From JAUXFS01 sp050329575 (GTDB lineage: Bacteria > Pseudomonadota > Alphaproteobacteria > Rhodospirillales > Defluviicoccaceae): DNA of 20,970 nt. The DNA lies in assembly GCA_050329575.1 (NCBI GenBank), contig JBHJOP010000022.1, positions 1-20,970 of the forward strand, read 5' to 3'. The position numbers and the translations under genes were made by a program. A model generated the notes under the pieces. That model was not told the DNA's origin. It saw only the letters and a program-made list of their open reading frames with translations, and did not search any database. Shown in pieces: positions 7,965-14,422 of this stretch (position 1 is the first letter of the stretch; each line of letters opens with the position of its first letter).

Positions 7965-8939
7965 TCAAATCGATCGCCCTTCCAGAAGGTCGATCAACGT
8001 TCTGATATCTTTCGGCAAAGTCGATTCGAACCGCAGCCGCTCGCCGCTTTCTGGGTGGCTAAACCCTATCAAATAGGCGTGAAGGGCCTGACGACCGAGG
8101 GCGGCCGCCGCGCGGCGCACCGGCTCAGGCAGCGGCTGGCCGTCCATTCGCCCCCGCCGGTACTGGGGATCGCCCAGCAACGGGTGGCCGAGCGCCGCCA
8201 TGTGGACCCGGATCTGATGGGTCCGGCCTGTCTCGGGCCGGCACTCGACCAGGCTGGCGGCGGCGGCGAACGTCTGCAGCACCCGGTAGCGGGTCGCCGC
8301 CGGCTTGCCGCCGCGCGCCACCACCGCCATTTTCGTGCGATCGGCGGCGCTGCGGCCGACGGCGCCGCTGATTCGCCCCTGCGGCGGGCTGGGAACGCCC
8401 CGCACCACCGCGAAATAGCCCCGCTCGACGCTGTGGGCGGCGAACTGGCGGGCGAGATCGAGATGCGCGGCGTCGGTCTTGGCGACCACCATCAGCCCGC
8501 TGGTGCCCTTGTCGAGGCGGTGGACGATTCCCGGTCGCTGGACGCCGCCGGCGCCGGCGAGGCCGCCGGGGCAGCGGGCGAGCAGGGCGTTGACCAGCGT
8601 CCGGTCGGGATGGCCGGCGCCGGGATGGACCACCAGCCCGGCCGGCTTGTCGACGACGATCAGCGATGCGTCCTCGTAGACGACCGCGAGCGGCAGCGGC
8701 TGCGGCTGCGGCAACTGCGGGGCTGCCGACGGAACGGTGACCGCGAAGGTCTCGCCGCCCTGCACCCGGCGGGCGGGATCGTCGGCCGCGCCGCCGCCGA
8801 CCGCCTCGACGGCGCCCGCCTCGATCAAGGCCTTGAGGCGGGTGCGCGACATCGCCGGCAGGGCGTCGGCGAGCAGCCGGTCGAGGCGGGCGCCGGCCTT
8901 GTCCTCGGCCACCGTCACGGTGTAAGTGGTAGCGGTCAT
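7965..8939 (-). CDS. rluD: 23S rRNA pseudouridine synthase, RluA/RluD family
   Basis: The 324-residue protein, starting at MTATTYTVTV, has an S4 domain at about 18-65 and then a RluA-type catalytic domain. VVDKPAGLVVHPG is at about 95-107, and HRLDKGTSGLMVVAKT begins at 140 with catalytic Asp143. ECRPETGRTHQIRVHMA and GHPLLGDPQY follow. RluD makes pseudouridines 1911, 1915 and 1917 in helix 69 of 23S rRNA. The assignment over RluC rests on the rpoH-rluD neighbourhood known in alphaproteobacteria. An in-frame ATG 30 bp upstream (8969) would overlap the divergent gene at 8964, so the downstream start is preferred. Only 24 bp separate it from that gene. Confidence 0.92.
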   Translation of the reverse strand: MTATTYTVTVAEDKAGARLDRLLADALPAMSRTRLKALIEAGAVEAVGGGAADDPARRVQGGETFAVTVPSAAPQLPQPQPLPLAVVYEDASLIVVDKPAGLVVHPGAGHPDRTLVNALLARCPGGLAGAGGVQRPGIVHRLDKGTSGLMVVAKTDAAHLDLARQFAAHSVERGYFAVVRGVPSPPQGRISGAVGRSAADRTKMAVVARGGKPAATRYRVLQTFAAAASLVECRPETGRTHQIRVHMAALGHPLLGDPQYRRGRMDGQPLPEPVRRAAAALGRQALHAYLIGFSHPESGERLRFESTLPKDIRTLIDLLEGRSI

Positions 8940-8963
8940 CGCCACCGAGAGTGAACGGAAACC

Positions 8964-9308
8964 ATGCATGCGCTCAAGGGCCTGGTGATCGGGCTCGGGG
9001 TTCTGATCGTGGTCGGCTTCATGCTGCTGATCTACGGCTTCTATGCGCGCGTCACCGATCCCGAGTTCAGGGTGTTCGCGGAGCGCGGCGACCGGGCGGC
9101 GGCCGGCCCCGAGCAGCCGGCGGCCACGGGCGGTCGCGGATTCGGCGAGGTCCGGATCGTGCTACCGGAGGGATGCACCCTGGTCGAGATGCGGCCCGAC
9201 GGCGATCGGCTGTACCTGCGGACCGGCCCCGCCGGTCTCTGCGAGCGGGTGCTGGCGGTCGATTCGGTCACCGGCGAGGTGCTCGGCACCCTCGTCGCCA
9301 GGCCGTGA
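8964..9308 (+). CDS. Small inner-membrane anchored protein, DUF6476-like
   Basis: The 114-residue product has one strong hydrophobic segment at about 6-27 (GLVIGLGVLIVVGFMLLIYG). A short polar linker follows, then a compact, beta-rich soluble part (RIVLPEGCTLVEMRPDGDRLYLRTG). The segment is best read as a membrane anchor, with the rest probably on the far side of the membrane. Position next to rluD and sequence style fit the DUF6476 family as I remember it; function is unknown. Its TGA overlaps the GTG of the JAMM peptidase gene in GTGA, so the two are probably co-translated and may work together. Confidence 0.75.
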   Translation: MHALKGLVIGLGVLIVVGFMLLIYGFYARVTDPEFRVFAERGDRAAAGPEQPAATGGRGFGEVRIVLPEGCTLVEMRPDGDRLYLRTGPAGLCERVLAVDSVTGEVLGTLVARP

Positions 9309-9733
9309 TCCGCATCCCCGCCCGGCTGCTCGCCGACATCGCCGCCGCCGCCGAACGCGCCTACCCGGAGGAGTGTTGCGGGCTCCTGGTCGGCACCGGC
9401 GCTCCGGGGTCCACCGTCGTCGTCGGTCGGGTCGTCGCCAGCGCCAACGTCGCACCGGCGCCGCGCCGCGATCGCTTCGAGATCGACCCGAAGCTGCGGT
9501 TCGATCTGATGCGCGCGCTGGCGGACGGCGCCGAGCGCGTCGTCGGCCACTACCATTCCCACCCCGACCAGCCGGCACGACCATCGCAGCGTGATCTCGA
9601 CATGGCATGGGAGCCCGATCTCGTCTGGCTGATCACCGCGGTGGTCGACGGCCGCGCCACCGAGACCACCGCCCACCGGGTCGACCCCGCCGGCGGTCGG
9701 TTCCGCGCGATCGCGCTCGCCATCACCGATTGA
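9305..9733 (+). CDS. Stand-alone JAMM/Mov34 (M67) metallopeptidase
   Basis: The 142-residue protein is a single JAB1/MPN/Mov34 domain. The zinc site is complete: Glu23 in PEECCGLLVG, then His84-Ser-His86, seven residues, Ser94, two residues and Asp97. Catalytic activity is therefore expected. Bacterial single-domain JAMM proteins often process the C-terminus of ubiquitin-like sulfur carriers or cleave cysteine conjugates. No ThiS/MoaD-like gene is in this window, so the substrate is open. The start is the GTG inside GTGA at 9305, overlapping the DUF6476-like gene by 4 bp. Confidence 0.9.
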   Translation: MIRIPARLLADIAAAAERAYPEECCGLLVGTGAPGSTVVVGRVVASANVAPAPRRDRFEIDPKLRFDLMRALADGAERVVGHYHSHPDQPARPSQRDLDMAWEPDLVWLITAVVDGRATETTAHRVDPAGGRFRAIALAITD

Positions 9734-9828
9734 GGCGGCCGGTTCGGCGGGCGGTTCGCGTTGCTGTCCCATTTTCGCCGCCGCCGGTATATGATCGCCG
9801 CGACCCCACGACGGCGAATGCCCATTCG

Positions 9829-11256
9829 ATGTTCCCCGAACTGATCCCCGAGTCCAACTACCTGCTGCGGATGGCGGACGGCACCATCAAGCAGATCAAC
9901 CCGTTCACCGGCACCGAGGTGTGGACGGTGCCCGGCCGCGGCAACCGGCCGCTCGGCGTCGACGCCGCGGAGGGCCGGCCGCTCGACCCGGCGAAGGCCG
10001 ACGCCCACTGCGCGTTCTGCGCCGCGAGGTACCGCGAGACGCCGCCGGAGAAGGCGCGGCTGGTGCGCACAGGCGACGGCTACCGGACGATCTACGACGT
10101 CGGCGCCGACCGCCTGTTCGACACCGTCGCCGAGTTCCGGCGGGTCGCCAACCTGTTCGAGATCGTCTCCTTCGACTACTGGCAGAAGAACTTCGGCTAC
10201 CGGCTGCCCGACGCGGTCAGGGCGCGGATGGACGACTACCTCGCGACCGAGGCCGGCCGCCGCCACCTCCTCGATATCCTGCATGCGCGGATGCGGCTGT
10301 CGGGCAGCGATCCGGCGGCGATCGCGGCGATCCCGGACGCCGACAAGCTGAAGACGGCGGCGGCGTTCTTCGGCGGCGGTCACGAGCTGATCATCGCCCG
10401 GCGCCACTTCGTCGACGGCGCCCGGACCGACGCCGAGCTCGCCTCGTCGGGCACCTTCACGCCCGAGGAGCACTTCCAGTACATGCGCTTCACCATCGAC
10501 GCGGTGCGCGACATCTACCTCACCAACCGCTACGTCCGCTACGTGGCGGTGTTCCAGAACTGGCTGAAGCCGGCCGGCGCGTCGTTCGACCATCTCCACA
10601 AGCAGCTGGTCGCCATCGACGAGCGCGGCGTCCAGAACGAGGCCGAGGTGCGCCTCGCGCGCGCCAATCCCAACATCTACAACGACGCCGCCGTCAACTT
10701 CGCCGGCTATCGCAACCTGGTGTTCGCCGAGAACGACCACGCCATCGCCTACGCCGGCTTCGGCCACCGCTACCCGACCCTGGAGGTGTTCTCGAAGAGC
10801 GAGCGCTCGCAGCCGTGGAACCACTCGCCCGAGGAGCTGCGCGGGATGTCCGACATCGTCCACGCCTGCCACGCGGCGATGGGACCGGCGATCCCCTGCA
10901 ACGAGGAGTGGTACTACAAGCCGCCCGACGCCGACGTCGCGATGCCGTGGCGGGTGCTGATCAAGTGGCGGTTGACGACCCCGGCCGGCTTCGAGGGCGG
11001 CACCAAGATCTACGTCAACACCATCGACCCCGAGACGCTGCGCGACAAGGTGGTGCCGCGACTGTTCCAGCTCAAGAACGGGGGCCGGATCGCGCTGATG
11101 AAGATCGCCTTCGAATGCGACTGCGTCCCCAACTGCCTCAAATACAATCCGGCCGTCCGCCGCCAGGAAAGCGACGCGGCGGCGTTCGCGCCGCTCTCGG
11201 GGGCGGAGCGCTCCGATCGCAAGGGCCCCGCCGGCGGCGGCGGGCAAGGCCCTTGA
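9829..11256 (+). CDS. DUF4921 family protein, galactose-1-phosphate uridylyltransferase-like
   Basis: The 475-residue protein starts MFPELIPESNYLLRMADGT. HLHKQ at 255-259 has the HxHxQ form of the HIT/GalT nucleotidyl-transfer site. A CxxC pair near 61-64 (AHCAFC) resembles the zinc-binding part of GalT proteins. A second Cys cluster (CDCVPNC, 430-436) lies near the C-terminus. Sequence and length match my memory of DUF4921. A nucleotidyl- or phosphoryl-transfer role is likely from the motif, but no sugar pathway genes are adjacent and the substrate is unknown. The roughly 95-bp leader holds a -10-like TATGAT at 9790-9795 without a clear -35. The last 25 residues are low-complexity and rich in G, R and P. 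Confidence 0.82.
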   Translation: MFPELIPESNYLLRMADGTIKQINPFTGTEVWTVPGRGNRPLGVDAAEGRPLDPAKADAHCAFCAARYRETPPEKARLVRTGDGYRTIYDVGADRLFDTVAEFRRVANLFEIVSFDYWQKNFGYRLPDAVRARMDDYLATEAGRRHLLDILHARMRLSGSDPAAIAAIPDADKLKTAAAFFGGGHELIIARRHFVDGARTDAELASSGTFTPEEHFQYMRFTIDAVRDIYLTNRYVRYVAVFQNWLKPAGASFDHLHKQLVAIDERGVQNEAEVRLARANPNIYNDAAVNFAGYRNLVFAENDHAIAYAGFGHRYPTLEVFSKSERSQPWNHSPEELRGMSDIVHACHAAMGPAIPCNEEWYYKPPDADVAMPWRVLIKWRLTTPAGFEGGTKIYVNTIDPETLRDKVVPRLFQLKNGGRIALMKIAFECDCVPNCLKYNPAVRRQESDAAAFAPLSGAERSDRKGPAGGGGQGP

Positions 11257-11280
11257 TCCTCGGCACCGAGTCCCTGTAAA
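11253..11280 (+). promoter_or_regulatory. Probable promoter of tRNA-Glu
   Basis: TTGATC (11253-11258) and TGTAAA (11275-11280) are 16 bp apart, each with four of six consensus bases. Transcription would begin about 6-8 bases before the mature tRNA. The -35 overlaps the stop of the DUF4921 gene. Confidence 0.42.
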
Positions 11281-11293
11281 CGTTCTCGGCCGC

Positions 11294-11369
11294 GTCCCCT
11301 TCGTCTAGAGGCCTAGGACACCGCCCTCTCACGGCGGCAACAGGGGTTCGAATCCCCTAGGGGACGCCA
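11294..11369 (+). tRNA. tRNA-Glu (anticodon CTC), CCA encoded
   Basis: The 76-base gene folds as a full cloverleaf. Acceptor stem GTCCCCT (11294-11300) pairs with AGGGGAC (11359-11365), followed by discriminator G and CCA. The anticodon arm is CCGCC-CTCTCAC-GGCGG, placing CTC at positions 34-36, which reads GAG. The T arm is AGGGG-TTCGAAT-CCCCT. I found no copy of the tRNA 3' end further right, so there is no sign that it served as an integration site here. Confidence 0.97.
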
Positions 11370-11618
11370 GCGTCGCCACGGCGGCACCGTTCCCGCACCG
11401 GCCCCGCCCCTGCGCCCGCCCCCGTCCCGTTCCCCGTCGATGGCCGAGGATGTCTGCGTCCGGCCTCGACGGCCGGCGATGTCATGCATGCCCTCTGGAC
11501 GGCTCACGCCGCGTCGCGCCGCCGGTCACGGCGCGATCGCGCAGACTTGAACCGCCGTGATTGGCCATCACCGCCGCCGTCGGGTAGTGTGTCACCATCG
11601 AGTTTGTCTCCCGTTTCA
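11370..11618. other. Intergenic stretch without a supported gene
   Basis: Open frames here translate to low-complexity R, P and S-rich text on both strands and show no family motif or ribosome site. No T-rich intrinsic terminator is visible directly behind the tRNA. Confidence 0.6.
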
Positions 11619-11730
11619 CCGGATGATCGCCCGTTGCGGTCGTCCGGAGGGTCATCCGGCCTACTCTTCCGAGCGGACAGCGACCTGTCCAAAACTTCGG
11701 GCGCGGTTCATCCCGCGCCCGTTCTCTTTC
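11619..11730 (+). ncRNA. Candidate structured small RNA
   Basis: Three inverted repeats follow one another in a stretch with no coding signal. CCGGATGA (11619-11626) pairs with TCATCCGG (11652-11659). GGACAG-CGAC-CTGTCC folds at 11675-11690. A perfect 9-bp stem then closes at 11698-11721, followed by a T-rich TTCTCTTTC. AAAACTT links the second and third stems. This stem, linker and terminator layout is what an intergenic sRNA would show. The 5' end is a guess, and the strand is inferred from the T-rich tail. Confidence 0.33.
11698..11730 (+). terminator. Possible intrinsic terminator
   Basis: CGGGCGCGG (11698-11706), loop TTCATC and CCGCGCCCG (11713-11721) form a perfect 9-bp GC stem. TTCTCTTTC follows, T-rich but interrupted by C. 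No coding gene ends nearby on this strand. Confidence 0.48.
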
Positions 11731-11877
11731 GACCGAGGCCATCGACGGCGATCGCCGGCCGGATGCCGAGGGGACGACGTGCGGTCGCCGGCCCGGCGGT
11801 GGATCGCGGTGCCGTCGAAGGCGGCCGAGGTCCTCTCGGCTGCCTCTATGGTTGCGGCTTGCGCCGTCGATTTCCGC

Positions 11878-11903
11878 TATGATCATCCGGTATGATCATC
11901 CGG
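11878..11903. repeat. Tandem 13-bp repeat upstream of hicB, possible operator
   Basis: TATGATCATCCGG occurs twice head to tail at 11878-11890 and 11891-11903, 41 bp before the hicB ATG. Each unit contains the 8-bp palindrome ATGATCAT and a -10-like TATGAT. Paired palindromes at this position are typical of a toxin-antitoxin autoregulatory site. CCGGATGATC also occurs inverted at 11619-11628. Confidence 0.55.
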
Positions 11904-11944
11904 CGATGACGGGCCTGTCCCGAACGCGGGAGGGAGAACGCGCC

Positions 11945-12157
11945 ATGAACCGGCTCTATACGGCAGTGATCAGACGCGACGGACGGTGGTGGATCGGCTG
12001 GATCGAGGAGGTCCCCGGGGTCAACTGTCAGGAGACCACCAAGGAGGAGCTGATGGAAAGTCTGCGGGTGACTCTGAAGGAAGCGTTGGAGATGAACCGC
12101 GCCGACGCCCTCGCCGCCGCCGGGAGCGGGTTTCAGGAGGAACCCGTTCTGATCTGA
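11945..12157 (+). CDS. hicB: HicB-type antitoxin, short form
   Basis: The 70-residue protein has the HicB fold pattern: YTAVIRRDGRWWIGWIEEVPGVNCQETTKEELMESLRVTL. The beta-rich half carries W, G and VPG positions and is followed by one helix that mimics substrate and blocks HicA. It is the short form, with no C-terminal helix-turn-helix or ribbon-helix-helix, so it may not repress its own promoter alone. GGGAGGGAG about eight bases before the ATG is a strong ribosome site. Normally hicA follows at once; here the intact hicA starts 350 bp on. AGGAGG at 12135-12140, inside the end of hicB, looks like the ribosome site of a lost downstream start. Confidence 0.85.
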   Translation: MNRLYTAVIRRDGRWWIGWIEEVPGVNCQETTKEELMESLRVTLKEALEMNRADALAAAGSGFQEEPVLI

Positions 12158-12174
12158 AGCGACGGGACCTGATC
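12154..12174 (+). pseudogene. Vestigial HicA-like N-terminus overlapping the hicB stop
   Basis: Read from CTG at 12154, in a frame overlapping the hicB TGA, the DNA encodes LKRRDLI. Many HicA proteins begin MKRRDLI. The CTG would be the ATG of an ATGA overlap with the hicB stop, changed by one base, and a perfect AGGAGG lies 13 bases before it. After seven codons the similarity to HicA ends. The frame then runs to 12423 without recognisable HicA residues. I read it as the broken start of an earlier hicA. Confidence 0.45.
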
Positions 12175-12274
12175 CCATCGTCATCCGATTCGCGGGATTC
12201 CCAGCCGCGACGGGCAGTTGGCGCGCGAGTCGCCGAAGAGCATGGCCCGCTGCTCTTCATCAATGGCGAGAACG

Positions 12275-12283
12275 TTATCCACA
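12275..12283 (+). other. Perfect-consensus DnaA box, single copy
   Basis: TTATCCACA matches the DnaA box consensus exactly. It stands alone in the hicB-hicA gap with no cluster of further boxes, so it is not evidence of an origin. It may be chance or a DnaA-responsive site. Confidence 0.3.
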
Positions 12284-12373
12284 GCGGGCTCATCCGCGCC
12301 ATCCAGGGATCGCCATCGCCTTCGGACCTTTTCCCCACGATCGGCCCAGTGATCATTTCAACAAGCTGTAGCA

Positions 12374-12401
12374 TTGATCAGGCGGAGACTCACAAAATAT
12401 T
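12374..12401 (+). promoter_or_regulatory. Possible weak promoter for hicA
   Basis: TTGATC (12374-12379) and AATATT (12396-12401) are 16 bp apart in the most AT-rich patch of the gap, about 105 bp before hicA. If real, the toxin could be transcribed apart from hicB. Confidence 0.22.
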
Positions 12402-12507
12402 GAGGCCTCGGACGCCAGGTTGATACCGTCGTCATGACGTGCGGCGGCGGATTGACGGTTTCAGCGTCGCGGGCCCGTCAGGTGGTGGCCGCGGGAGCCG
12501 TCGGAGC

Positions 12508-12696
12508 ATGAAACTCAGAGTATTGGTTTCTCACCTGCAAGCCCGTGGCTGCGTCCTGAAACGGGAGGGCCGCCGGCACTCCTGGTGGATGAACCCGACC
12601 CTGAACACCCGCTCCGCAGTTCCGCGGCACAGCGAGATCGGCGATGCCCTGGCCCGCAAGATCTGCCGGGATCTGGGCATTCCGACCATCGGCTGA
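12508..12696 (+). CDS. hicA: HicA-type mRNA interferase toxin
   Basis: The 62-residue protein has the double-stranded-RNA-binding-like HicA fold. MKLRVLVSHLQARGCVLKREG gives the first helix and strand. RRHSWW carries catalytic His24. SAVPRHSEIGDALARKICRDLGIP is the C-terminal part typical of the HicA group that pairs with short HicB. HicA cleaves mRNA and slows growth until HicB binds it. The ATG at 12508 is preceded by GGAGC; an in-frame ATG at 12439 would add a leader unlike HicA. The length is complete and His24 is present, so the toxin looks functional even though it is separated from hicB. Confidence 0.83.
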   Translation: MKLRVLVSHLQARGCVLKREGRRHSWWMNPTLNTRSAVPRHSEIGDALARKICRDLGIPTIG

Positions 12697-12834
12697 ACAC
12701 TCGTCGGAGCCGTCTCTTGCTGCCCTTCCATCCGATGTCGCGGATAGCCCGCCCCGAAAGGATGGCCGGCGACGGCCTCCCGGTCGATCGCGCGATCCGC
12801 CGCTGCGGCAGCGACGGCCGGGGGTGTCGGCCGC

Positions 12835-13515
12835 TCAGCTCCGCCGCAGCAGGGCGACCCGCATCGGCTGGTCGAAGCGCCAGCCGTTGTCGACCTTCTC
12901 GCCCAGGCTCTCGAACCGGGCACGGAACGAGGCCTCCAATTCGTCGAAACGGGCGCGGGTCTCGGGATTGATCGAGGTGATGCGGTCGTGGAAGGCCTGG
13001 AAGTCGGCGAACACGACGGCGTCGAGGTGGGTCAACTGCCGTTCCAGCAACAGCCCGTACTCGGGTGCCGTCTTCAACACCTGCTGGGTGCGGCGACGTG
13101 CCTGCGTTTCGTCGTGGGCCGGCTTCATCAATTGGAAGTAGGCCCCCTCCGGCAGCGGCTCCGAGACGTACAGGATGCCGCCGTGCTTGAGCACGCGGGC
13201 CGCCTCCTTCAGCGCCTTCGGCAGACCGACCGCGTCGACATGGTGGAGGCTGTTGTAGAAGACGACCACGTCCGCCCAGCGGCTGCGCACCGGCAGATCC
13301 TCGGCGAGCCCGGTCAGATAGGTCTCGTCGGCGACCGCCTTGACCGCCCGCGCCTTCGCCAGTTGTCGCGGGCTGACCTCGATGCCGGTGGCGTGCGCCC
13401 CCTTGGCGGTCAGCCAGCGGGTGAGCCAGCCGTCGCCGCAGCCGACGTCGACGACCACGGCGTTTCGGAGATCGAGGAGTTCCTCGATGACGTCAGTGCT
13501 GCTTCGCTTTTCCAT
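12835..13515 (-). CDS. Class I SAM-dependent methyltransferase, copy 1 of a tandem pair
   Basis: The 226-residue protein is a methyltransferase-11 type Rossmann domain. Motif I is VVDVGCGDGW at 21-30, and the acidic ribose-binding residue is in GIEVSP at 44-49. YNSLHHVD at about 87-94 and AARVLKHGGILYVSEP at 105-120 are the later core motifs. The C-terminal 100 residues (KPAHDETQARRR, DFQAFHDRIT, DQPMRVALLRR) are shared with the neighbour but otherwise unknown to me, and probably form the substrate lid. The acceptor cannot be named. It shares about half its residues, without a gap, with the gene at 13658. The start has only a distant AGGGGAAG, so it may rely on its own weak site. Confidence 0.85.
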   Translation of the reverse strand: MEKRSSTDVIEELLDLRNAVVVDVGCGDGWLTRWLTAKGAHATGIEVSPRQLAKARAVKAVADETYLTGLAEDLPVRSRWADVVVFYNSLHHVDAVGLPKALKEAARVLKHGGILYVSEPLPEGAYFQLMKPAHDETQARRRTQQVLKTAPEYGLLLERQLTHLDAVVFADFQAFHDRITSINPETRARFDELEASFRARFESLGEKVDNGWRFDQPMRVALLRRS

Positions 13516-13657
13516 TGCCGATCGGACGCTTCCCCTGGCGGCGGCTCACCGACCCGGACGCACCGGCCACCACGGCCTTCTTAGCGGATTTGCGCGGAGA
13601 CGGAAACAGCGGAAGCGGCCCGACCGCCGGATCGCTGTGCATTTTCGGCGCGCCGCG

Positions 13658-14338
13658 CTACCGCCTGGTGTAGACGTTGACCCGCATCGGCTGGTCGAAC
13701 ACCCGGCCGTCGGCGGTCCGCTCGCCGAGCCGCTCGAAGGCCTGACGGAGGTCCTCCAGCTGCTCGTCGAACCGAATCCGAACGTCCGGGTTGACGAGGG
13801 TGATCCGGCGCTCGAACGCCTTGAAATCCTTGATCAGGACCGGATTGACGTGGACCAGCTCGCGCACCGCCACGAAACCGAACAGGTGTGCCTGCCCCAG
13901 CACCTCGTAGGCGCGCCGGCGGACTTCGGTCTCGTCGTGGACCGGTCGCATCAGCTCGAAGTAGGGTCCCTCGGCGAGCGGCTCCGAGACATAGAGCATG
14001 CCGCCGTGCCTGAGCACCCGCGCCGCCTCCTTGAGGGCCGGAATCTGGTCGTCGACATTCACATGGTGGAGGCTGTTGAGGAAGATGACGATATCCACCG
14101 AGCGGTTGTCGGCCGGCAGCTCCTGGGCATGACCCTGCAGGTAGCGCTCGTCGCCGACCGATTCGGCGGCGCGGGCGAGCGACAGCTGTTTGGGGCTCGC
14201 CTCGATGCCGACGACGCGGGCGCCGAGCCGGGTGAGCAATCGGACGAGCGAGCCGTCGCCGCAACCGATGTCGATGACGGTCTTGCCGGCGGGGTCGAGG
14301 ATCTCCTCGAGCACCTCGCGGTTGGTGCGTTTTTCCAT
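13658..14338 (-). CDS. Class I SAM-dependent methyltransferase, copy 2 of a tandem pair
   Basis: This is also 226 residues and aligns end to end with copy 1. Motif I is VIDIGCGDGS at 21-30, GIEASPKQL follows at 44-52, NSLHHVN is at 88-94 and ALKEAARVLRHGGMLYVSEP at 101-120. Both proteins start MEKR and end with an FDQPMRV segment at 214-220. They differ most at residues 150-170, where substrate specificity may lie. Upstream DNA of both genes shares CCGGCCAC and GCCTT blocks, so the duplication probably included the leader. It diverges from the acyl-CoA dehydrogenase gene. The longer in-frame extension upstream (to 15547) is antisense to that gene and is not used. Confidence 0.86.
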   Translation of the reverse strand: MEKRTNREVLEEILDPAGKTVIDIGCGDGSLVRLLTRLGARVVGIEASPKQLSLARAAESVGDERYLQGHAQELPADNRSVDIVIFLNSLHHVNVDDQIPALKEAARVLRHGGMLYVSEPLAEGPYFELMRPVHDETEVRRRAYEVLGQAHLFGFVAVRELVHVNPVLIKDFKAFERRITLVNPDVRIRFDEQLEDLRQAFERLGERTADGRVFDQPMRVNVYTRR

Positions 14339-14422
14339 TTCTGGCCTTATCATCCCTGCGGCCGGTGCGGGACCGCCCCGGCCACGATCGCCTTGGACCT
14401 CGCTTATCGCAGGAATCGGATT

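Larger units (their letters stand above)
12158..12507. other. Unusual 350-bp gap inside the hicBA locus
   Basis: HicB-HicA gaps are usually a few bases. This gap is less GC-rich than its surroundings in its second half. It contains a consensus DnaA box (12275-12283), TGATCA sites at 12350 and 12375, a 10-bp palindrome CGTCATGACG (12430-12439) and a possible promoter. I see no recognisable gene on either strand; the longest minus frame (12021-12374) has no family features. Confidence 0.55.

Noticed and set aside
11482..11895. Several 110-134-codon frames on both strands behind tRNA-Glu
   Set aside because: All are low-complexity, overlap one another and cross the perfect inverted repeats and terminator; no ribosome site or domain is seen.
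12021..12374. 117-codon minus-strand frame in the hicBA gap
   Set aside because: It overlaps the end of hicB, has no ribosome site or domain, and its second half is R, S and P-rich.
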